Position numbers and translations under genes: made by a program. A DNA stretch of 64,000 nt. Source: an uncultured Mesonia sp. (lineage in GTDB: Bacteria; Bacteroidota; Bacteroidia; Flavobacteriales; Flavobacteriaceae). The notes under the pieces are model-generated. The model saw nothing but the letters and a program-made list of their open reading frames with translations, made no database searches and had not been told where the DNA came from. Shown in pieces: positions 58,476 to 64,000 of this stretch; the stretch's first letter is position 1, and every line of letters begins with the position of its first letter. The stretch lies in contig CANLVH010000006.1 of NCBI GenBank assembly GCA_947494545.1, positions 62,001 to 126,000 on the forward strand. The letters are read 5' to 3'.

Positions 58476-58869
58476 AATATAACAAAAGTTAACTATAAAA
58501 AGCAGTCAAAAAATTAGATATAAGCTCATTTTGAGATTAAGACTAAACTTAGAATGATTCTTTTTCTTCAGTACAACTAAGCCTTTCCGTTAAAAATTTT
58601 TGAAGCCTTGGAAAAAATTTAGGAAAGGCTTAGTGATTTTTTGCTCTTAGCAAAAAAATACCTAAGAAAAAGCGTCTTTTCTTTTGGTTCGTTTTCTTTG
58701 GACGAGCAAAGAAAATGAACGGACTGTGTAAGTAAGCAATATTCTTATCGATATTCTGCAAATTTAATGGTAAAGCTTTCGCTCTATTTAGAAAAGAAGT
58801 TTTGACTGCTTTTTTTATTATTTATCGGTTGAGCTTTGTAAATTGAGCCTTCTATAAGATTGTTTATTC
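58476..58869. repeat. Gene-free stretch with nested hairpin elements
   Basis: No credible coding frame. The stretch is bounded by a perfect 15-bp inverted repeat AAAAAGCAGTCAAAA (58497-58511) and TTTTGACTGCTTTTT (58800-58814). Inside are three smaller hairpins, listed separately where strong; one is GTTCGTTTTCTTT (58687-58699) with AAAGAAAATGAAC (58708-58720), a repeat type I recall between flavobacterial genes. Confidence 0.75.
58576..58634 (+). terminator. Terminator of clpB
   Basis: Perfect 13-bp stem ACTAAGCCTTTCC (58576-58588) and GGAAAGGCTTAGT (58622-58634), followed by a T run, about 100 bp after the clpB stop. Confidence 0.75.
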
Positions 58870-60075
58870 ATGAAGATTTTACACACCGCAGATTGGCATA
58901 TCGGGAAACGTTTGCACAAGCACTATTTGTACAAAGATTTCGATTTATTTATTGGTTGGTTGTGCGATTTGGTGCACCAAGAACAAATTGATGTTATCTT
59001 GGTTTCGGGCGATGTGTTTGATTTAGCAAACCCTTCCGCGGAAGCGAGAAAACAATATTACCAAGCTTTAATTGCTTTAAAAAGTTTAAACTGTCATTTG
59101 GTGATAACTGGCGGCAACCACGACTCTCCCAGCATGTTAGATGCGCCAAAAGATTTGTTGCAAGCTTTAGAAATGACGGTTATTGGCGGTTTGCCCGAAA
59201 AAATAGAAGATTGCATTATTGCTTTACCCAACGCAAAAAACCCGGAAGTTGTAATTGCCGCCCTCCCCTATTTGCGTGATGCCGATGTGCGTTTGGCCAG
59301 CGAAGGAAATACTTACGAAGATAGACTAGCAGCAATTAGACAAGGAATTCAAGCGCGGTTTGATGAAGCTGCAGCAATCTGCCAAGAAAGATATCCAGAC
59401 ATTCCCGCCATCGCAATGGGACATTTGTACGCGGCCGGCGTAAGCACTTCAGAAAGTGAGCGCGATATACAAATTGGAAACCAAGCGGCCTTTAAAGCAG
59501 AACAATTTAACGCATATTTTTCGTATGTTGCTTTGGGGCATATTCATCAACCACAGCGTGTAAATGCACCAATTCCTACATTTTATAGTGGCTCTCCGCT
59601 AATGTTTTCGTTTAGCGAACGTAAAGATGAAAAACGCGTGTTGCTAATTGATACCAATAAAGGTTTTGAACCAGAAAGTTTTGCAATTCCGTCGTTTAGA
59701 AAATTACTAAAAGTTGCCGGAAGTTTGGAAGAAGTGCAAGATAAATTAGCAAATCTACAGCACGAAGGCAAATTAGATACTTTGGTAGAAGTAGAAATGC
59801 GCGAGCCAGACTATAGCACAAAAAAATTGGCGCAGTTAGACGAGCTCATCAGTAATTTTAAAAAAGAGCATATTGAAATTATAAAATACCGAGCGCAGTT
59901 TAAAAATCAGCAGCAACAAAGCAGCGAAGTTTTTGGCAGCAGACAAAATTTAGAAGATTTAAAACCCAAAGAAGTCTTTGAATCTTTGCTAGAAAATGAA
60001 ACTTATTTGCCAGAAGAAAAACAAGAATTACTCCACACCTTTGACGAATTAAAAGAACTGCTAACCACCGAATAG
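58870..60075 (+). CDS. sbcD: Exonuclease SbcD (Mre11-like)
   Basis: 401-aa nuclease subunit with all metallophosphatase motifs: HTADWHIGKRL, VLVSGDVFDLANP-type (VSGDVFDLANP), TGGNHDSPSML, AMGHLYA and ALGHIHQP. A C-terminal capping and SbcC-binding region follows (about 290-401). With SbcC it opens hairpins and processes DNA ends. It is 11 bp upstream of sbcC in the same operon. Confidence 0.96.
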   Translation: MKILHTADWHIGKRLHKHYLYKDFDLFIGWLCDLVHQEQIDVILVSGDVFDLANPSAEARKQYYQALIALKSLNCHLVITGGNHDSPSMLDAPKDLLQALEMTVIGGLPEKIEDCIIALPNAKNPEVVIAALPYLRDADVRLASEGNTYEDRLAAIRQGIQARFDEAAAICQERYPDIPAIAMGHLYAAGVSTSESERDIQIGNQAAFKAEQFNAYFSYVALGHIHQPQRVNAPIPTFYSGSPLMFSFSERKDEKRVLLIDTNKGFEPESFAIPSFRKLLKVAGSLEEVQDKLANLQHEGKLDTLVEVEMREPDYSTKKLAQLDELISNFKKEHIEIIKYRAQFKNQQQQSSEVFGSRQNLEDLKPKEVFESLLENETYLPEEKQELLHTFDELKELLTTE

Positions 60076-60086
60076 TTACTTACAAA

Positions 60087-63000
60087 ATGAAAATTTTAAA
60101 GCTGCATTTTAAAAACATCAATTCCTTAAAGGGCGAACACGAAGTAGATTTTACCAAAGCGCCATTTGTACAAAATAATTTATTTGCAATTACCGGTCCC
60201 ACAGGAAGCGGAAAAACCACTTTGCTAGACGTGATTTCGTTGGCAATTTTTAACCAAGTACCGCGTTTGGGAAAAATGAGCAATACAGAAATTCTGCGAA
60301 AAGGCGCCATTCTAACCCGCAACCAACAAGAAGCTTTTGCTAAAGTTACTTACGCTTGCGCGGAAGGAGAATTTTGTTCGCATTGGGAAATTTCTACTGC
60401 AAGAACAGGAAAATTGCGCGAATATGAAATGTTTGTTTCGGAAGTTGCCACGGATAAGACTTTGCCGTTAAAAAAGTCTGAAGTTCCAACAAAAAACGAA
60501 GAATTAATCGGTCTTAATTACGAGCAGTTTATCAAATCTGTGGTCTTGGCACAAGGAGATTTTGCCAAATTTTTGCAAGTTCCTAAAAAAGAACGCGGCG
60601 CACTTTTAGAAAAAATAACCGGCACCGGAATTTATAGACAATTGGGACAATTGGCGTATAAAAAATATGGCGAATTAGAGAAAACCGTAAAAGAACAAGA
60701 AACTAAAATCTCGACTTATGAAGAGCAATTAATTCCGGAAGAAGTTTATAAAGAAAAGCAAACGCAGGCCAAAGAATTGCAGCACGAAAAAGAAAAACTC
60801 CAAAAAAATATAGAAGAACTTAAAACTGCGATAACAGAAAAAGAAAAATTAGCGGAGTTAGAAAAAAGCTTACAAAAGCTTACTGCAAAAAATGAAGAAA
60901 ACGAGGAAAAGCTAAAGAATTTCAAAAAAGAAAAAGGTGCAGCTCTAAAAAATCACCAAGAATTACAAGGCTTTACGGAAGAATTTCAGCAATGGAAAAA
61001 TCTTTCGGAACAAGTAGCAAACTTGAAAGAAAAAGAGAACTACAGCCAAGAAAAATTAGTCGATACCAAAGCAAAGTTAAAACAAAATGGTGAAGTCTTT
61101 CGCACTACTTTTGGGTTGGACTTTACGGAAGAAAACTTTCAAGAGAAGCTTCGAGATTACAAAATAAAAGTCAGGGAATTATATAAAGATAAGCAAAGTA
61201 TTGGCACCGAATTTCAAGCACTAGCAAAAAGCCTTCAGCAAGAATTGAAAGAATTTGGTTTGAAATTATCAAAAAAGAATCCGCAAGAAAACCTTCAGCA
61301 ACTAGAAGAATTACAGCGTCAAAACGAAAATAAAAAGAACAACTTAGAACAAAAACATGCTTTTTCTGAAAACACAAAAATCAATGAGGAGCAAGAAAAA
61401 ATTCAGCTACAGCTAAAAGAAATCCGAAAAGCGGAGAAGTTAGAGGTTGAAATTCAGCAATTAGAAAAAGAAGTTACCAAATCTAAAACCGAACAAGAAA
61501 AGAATAAAAAAGAAATTGAAGGTTTTCCTGAAAAAATAAAAGAATTAGCTCGAAAACTTGAAATGCTAAACCTGCAAATAGAAACCAAAGAAAAGGAGCA
61601 GAAAATAGCATTATTACAAAAAAAATTAGAAGATTACCGCAAAGAATTAGAAGCAGAAAAACCCTGCCCGTTATGCGGAAGTTTAGAACATCCGTACGCA
61701 GAATATTTGCCGGAAAAAGACGATAAGATTAAAACTGCGCTAAAAAAATTACAAAACGAACTAGACACAAAAAAGAAAGAATTAACACAAACAGAAACCA
61801 AGTTAGAGACTGCGCTTGCAAAAAACCAAAGCTTAGAAAAATCTATTTTAGAAAACGAATCTGAAATACGAACAAAACAGGAAATCTATAAAACAGAATT
61901 TTCTCAAAATTTACAAAGCTTGAAACTGCAAGATTTTGCCGATTTAGAAGAAAAATACAGCAACAAAATAGATGCTTTGCAGTCTTATGAAAAGTTTTCA
62001 CGCCAAGGGGAAGAATTAAAAAAGGTCTTAAAAAATTTAAAAACGCTAAATGTTTTGCTTCAAGAAGGAAAACGTAAACAAGAGGAAATAGCCGAAGTCT
62101 TTAACGGTAAAAACTTTGAAGAAGAGTTGGCACAAGCCGAAAAAAATTATTTCAATTTCAGCCAAGAAGAAAGTCAGTTAAAAAAACAACAAACCGATTT
62201 AGAAAAAGAAAAAAACGAAATAGAAAAAAAGCTGCAAAAAACCACCAAAACCTTAGAAGCCAATTTAAAACCTTTGGGTTATGTTTCTATTCCGCAAGCT
62301 TTAAAAAATCTATTACCACATAATCTTTTAAGTAACTATCAAAAAGAGCGTGAAGATTTAAAAAATAGGCAAATAAGTTTACATACTCGCATTAAAGATT
62401 TAAAAGACCAACAAAAAACTGCGCAAGAAAAAGCAGTCAGTACTAGTTTAGAAGATTTACAAGAAAGTTTAGAGCAGAAAACGGAAAATCAAAAAGCATA
62501 TGATGAAGATTTGCAGGAATTACATCGCATAATTACCAATCAGCAAAAAAACATCAAAACGATTAATAAGTTAAAATCTGAAATAAGCGAACAGTTAAAA
62601 ATCAACAAACGCTGGAAAATATTACGCGATTTAATTGGCGATGCAACGGGAAATAAATTTAACGATTATGCACAAGATTTAACTTTATCGCAATTGCTTA
62701 TTTTGGCCAATAAACGCTTGGCATTACTCAGCGATCGTTACAAAATGGACAAACCATTACCAGACGAAGACGACAGCTTAGTAGCGATTGATAAACACAT
62801 GGGCGGACAACGAAGATCTGTAAAAACCTTATCTGGCGGCGAAACTTTTTTACTGAGTTTAGCGCTGGCTTTAGCCTTGTCTGATTTTGCTTCACGCAAC
62901 GTAGAAATCAACAGTTTATTTATAGACGAAGGTTTCGGAACTTTAGACCCGGAAACTTTAGACCAAACTTTAGATACTTTAGAAGTTTTACAAGCAAAAT

Positions 63001-63113
63001 CTTCTAAAATGATTGGCGTTATTAGCCACGTGGCGAGTTTAAAAGAACGGATTGCTACGCAAATTCAGTTGAGTCAAAACGGACAAGGTTACAGTAGTTT
63101 GAAAGTGGTTTGA
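60087..63113 (+). CDS. sbcC: Exonuclease SbcC (Rad50-like ATPase)
   Basis: 1008-aa SMC-like ATPase. N-terminal Walker A is in ITGPTGSGKTTLLDVIS. Two very long Lys/Glu-rich coiled coils flank a zinc hook (CPLCGSLEHP near residue 530). The C-terminal half has the signature TLSGGETFLLSLALALALS and Walker B LFIDEGFGTLDPETL. Partner of SbcD in DNA end and palindrome processing. Two TTCCGTAAAG copies lie in the first coiled coil as reverse reads encoding Phe-Thr-Glu. No terminator was seen; the gap to 63234 has only a short direct repeat. Confidence 0.96.
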   Translation: MKILKLHFKNINSLKGEHEVDFTKAPFVQNNLFAITGPTGSGKTTLLDVISLAIFNQVPRLGKMSNTEILRKGAILTRNQQEAFAKVTYACAEGEFCSHWEISTARTGKLREYEMFVSEVATDKTLPLKKSEVPTKNEELIGLNYEQFIKSVVLAQGDFAKFLQVPKKERGALLEKITGTGIYRQLGQLAYKKYGELEKTVKEQETKISTYEEQLIPEEVYKEKQTQAKELQHEKEKLQKNIEELKTAITEKEKLAELEKSLQKLTAKNEENEEKLKNFKKEKGAALKNHQELQGFTEEFQQWKNLSEQVANLKEKENYSQEKLVDTKAKLKQNGEVFRTTFGLDFTEENFQEKLRDYKIKVRELYKDKQSIGTEFQALAKSLQQELKEFGLKLSKKNPQENLQQLEELQRQNENKKNNLEQKHAFSENTKINEEQEKIQLQLKEIRKAEKLEVEIQQLEKEVTKSKTEQEKNKKEIEGFPEKIKELARKLEMLNLQIETKEKEQKIALLQKKLEDYRKELEAEKPCPLCGSLEHPYAEYLPEKDDKIKTALKKLQNELDTKKKELTQTETKLETALAKNQSLEKSILENESEIRTKQEIYKTEFSQNLQSLKLQDFADLEEKYSNKIDALQSYEKFSRQGEELKKVLKNLKTLNVLLQEGKRKQEEIAEVFNGKNFEEELAQAEKNYFNFSQEESQLKKQQTDLEKEKNEIEKKLQKTTKTLEANLKPLGYVSIPQALKNLLPHNLLSNYQKEREDLKNRQISLHTRIKDLKDQQKTAQEKAVSTSLEDLQESLEQKTENQKAYDEDLQELHRIITNQQKNIKTINKLKSEISEQLKINKRWKILRDLIGDATGNKFNDYAQDLTLSQLLILANKRLALLSDRYKMDKPLPDEDDSLVAIDKHMGGQRRSVKTLSGGETFLLSLALALALSDFASRNVEINSLFIDEGFGTLDPETLDQTLDTLEVLQAKSSKMIGVISHVASLKERIATQIQLSQNGQGYSSLKVV

Positions 63114-63234
63114 GATTAGTTTTTGAGTTTGTTAGTTGATTAGTTTTTGAGTTGAAATTGAAGACGAAATTGAAGATGTGATGAAAAAATAAATAATCTA
63201 TTACGTTTATACTTAAAGTTTTTCCATAAAAAAA

Positions 63235-63912
63235 TCAGCGTACAGGGAAATCAAAATAGGTGTTGGGAAAAGGTTCATTGTATAAAGTGTAATGCCACCA
63301 TTCTTTGGGATAGGCAATGAAGCCAAATTTTCGCATTCCCTTTTTGAGCAATTTTCTATTTTTCTTTTGTTTTTTACTGATTTTACGCGTGCCGTGATGC
63401 GAAATCTCTCCGAAAAAATCATACGGACTTCCCATATCCAATTCTCTTCCGGTTTTTAAATCTATCAAGGTTAAATCTATTGTACTGCCACGCGAGTGTC
63501 CGGATTTGGTAGCTATATAACCCAAAGAAAACAAATCTTTTTTGGCTACATTGGGATAAAATTCTTTTTTGGTTAAAGTATCTTCTGTTTTCCGCGCCCA
63601 ATCCGTAAAATGATTTACCGCGCGCTGCGGTCTGTAGGCGTCAAAAATTTTAAATGTATATCCTTTCCGTAAAAAAAATTCATTTGCCTTTTTAAGTTGC
63701 TGTAAAGCTTTTTTACTTAAAATAGCTTCGGGTTGCTGATAGCCATTTATCGGTTTTCCGGTAAAATTATGATTGCTCGCATAACGAATTTCTAATACAA
63801 CAAGATCTAAAGAATCAGTTACATATCCGAATTCCGGCGGAATCTTATTTGTTTGCGAATAAGTATTCCAAACGCATAAAATTCCGCACAAAAAACAGAT
63901 AATTTTCTTCAT
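63235..63912 (-). CDS. D-Ala-D-Ala dipeptidase, VanX/DdpX-like (M15), exported
   Basis: 225-aa peptidase starting at ATG 63912 with a signal peptide (MKKIICFLCGILCVWNTYSQ); the longer frame to 63948 adds a charged segment antisense to the neighbouring end and is unlikely. Active-site motifs of M15D enzymes are present: SGHSRGSTIDLTL (zinc ligands His and Asp) and EWWHYTL (catalytic Glu and last His). It cleaves D-alanyl-D-alanine in the periplasm, probably for wall recycling rather than vancomycin resistance, since no van genes are near. The previous gene's stop is four bases upstream. Confidence 0.92.
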   Translation of the reverse strand: MKKIICFLCGILCVWNTYSQTNKIPPEFGYVTDSLDLVVLEIRYASNHNFTGKPINGYQQPEAILSKKALQQLKKANEFFLRKGYTFKIFDAYRPQRAVNHFTDWARKTEDTLTKKEFYPNVAKKDLFSLGYIATKSGHSRGSTIDLTLIDLKTGRELDMGSPYDFFGEISHHGTRKISKKQKKNRKLLKKGMRKFGFIAYPKEWWHYTLYNEPFPNTYFDFPVR

Positions 63913-63916
63913 TGTA

Positions 63917-64000
63917 TTACTTCTTGTCTTTCGAAACCGGGAAACCACGATCGCGCATTAAAGCATCTATTTTTGCTTCGCGACCTCTAAATTGTTTGTA
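63917..64000 (-). CDS. 3' end of an unidentified CDS
   Basis: Last 27 codons and stop of a minus-strand gene that continues beyond the window. The visible C-terminus reads YKQFRGREAKIDALMRDRGF followed by PVSKDKK. Too short to assign. It ends four bases before the dipeptidase start, so the two are probably one operon. Confidence 0.7.
   Translation of the reverse strand, partial: YKQFRGREAKIDALMRDRGFPVSKDKK

Noticed and set aside
63113..63153. Direct repeat gattagtttttgagtt as a CRISPR or attachment site
   Set aside because: Only two imperfect copies 25 bases apart, low complexity and no spacer pattern.
63235..63912. Vancomycin resistance gene vanX
   Set aside because: The active-site motifs fit, but there is a signal peptide and no vanH, vanA or regulator nearby; Gram-negative cells use such enzymes for wall turnover.

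Overview
This window is chromosomal DNA from a low-GC member of the Bacteroidota, almost certainly family Flavobacteriaceae. The evidence is: large secreted proteins with fibronectin type III repeats and type IX secretion (T9SS) C-terminal sorting domains; promoter boxes of the Bacteroidota form TAnnTTTG; flavobacterial families (DUF6913, DUF6095, DUF4835, DUF6252, the TonB receptor/DUF4249 pair); a YtxJ-type bacilliredoxin; and almost no Shine-Dalgarno sequences. I cannot name the genus.

Layout. 1-11.3 kb (minus) holds three adjacent giant T9SS cargo proteins built from fibronectin repeats, one cut by the window edge. 11.4-18.7 kb (minus) is a housekeeping run: fabI, recN, a DUF4835 (PorD-like) protein, coaBC, an RNA polymerase omega-like gene, bamD, dapA and a DUF6913 protein. 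18.9-22.6 kb has an M61-type peptidase and a 5'-nucleotidase split into two genes. 22.7-27.4 kb (minus) carries ligA, a VOC protein, a LOG protein, prmC and an acetyltransferase, divergent from ribD, a HAD phosphatase, an EamA transporter and a YigZ protein (27.4-30.5 kb). 30.9-34.9 kb holds a thioesterase, dnaA, a low-molecular-weight phosphatase, an RsmI-like methylase and a lysozyme-fold protein. 35.2-39.4 kb has a TonB-dependent receptor with its DUF4249 lipoprotein, murQ and DUF6095. 39.7-46 kb has a triple DUF6252 lipoprotein, an Atg22-like MFS transporter, a foreign-looking two-gene cassette and an ABC-F ATPase. 46-55.6 kb has a thioredoxin-fold lipoprotein, a transaldolase-like aldolase, an SDR, the SRP RNA, a glutaminyl cyclase, a beta-helix lipoprotein, DUF2059, glyA, fumarylacetoacetase and ytxJ. 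55.9-64 kb has clpB, sbcD, sbcC, a VanX-like dipeptidase and the 3' end of one more gene.

Two observations stand out. First, the 10-mer TTCCGTAAAG occurs at least 25 times in both orientations, far above chance, in coding and intergenic DNA, and once as an inverted pair that can form a hairpin behind a gene. This resembles the DNA uptake sequences of Haemophilus and Neisseria, and I know of no such description for this family. Second, a 1.7 kb AT-rich cassette at 42.4-44.1 kb is flanked by a direct repeat of about 35 bp. It encodes a lipoprotein with a glycine/alanine-rich hydrophobic tail and a four-helix membrane protein, a plausible but unproven toxin/immunity pair. A set of long inverted repeats acting as terminators with greatly varying loops is also notable.
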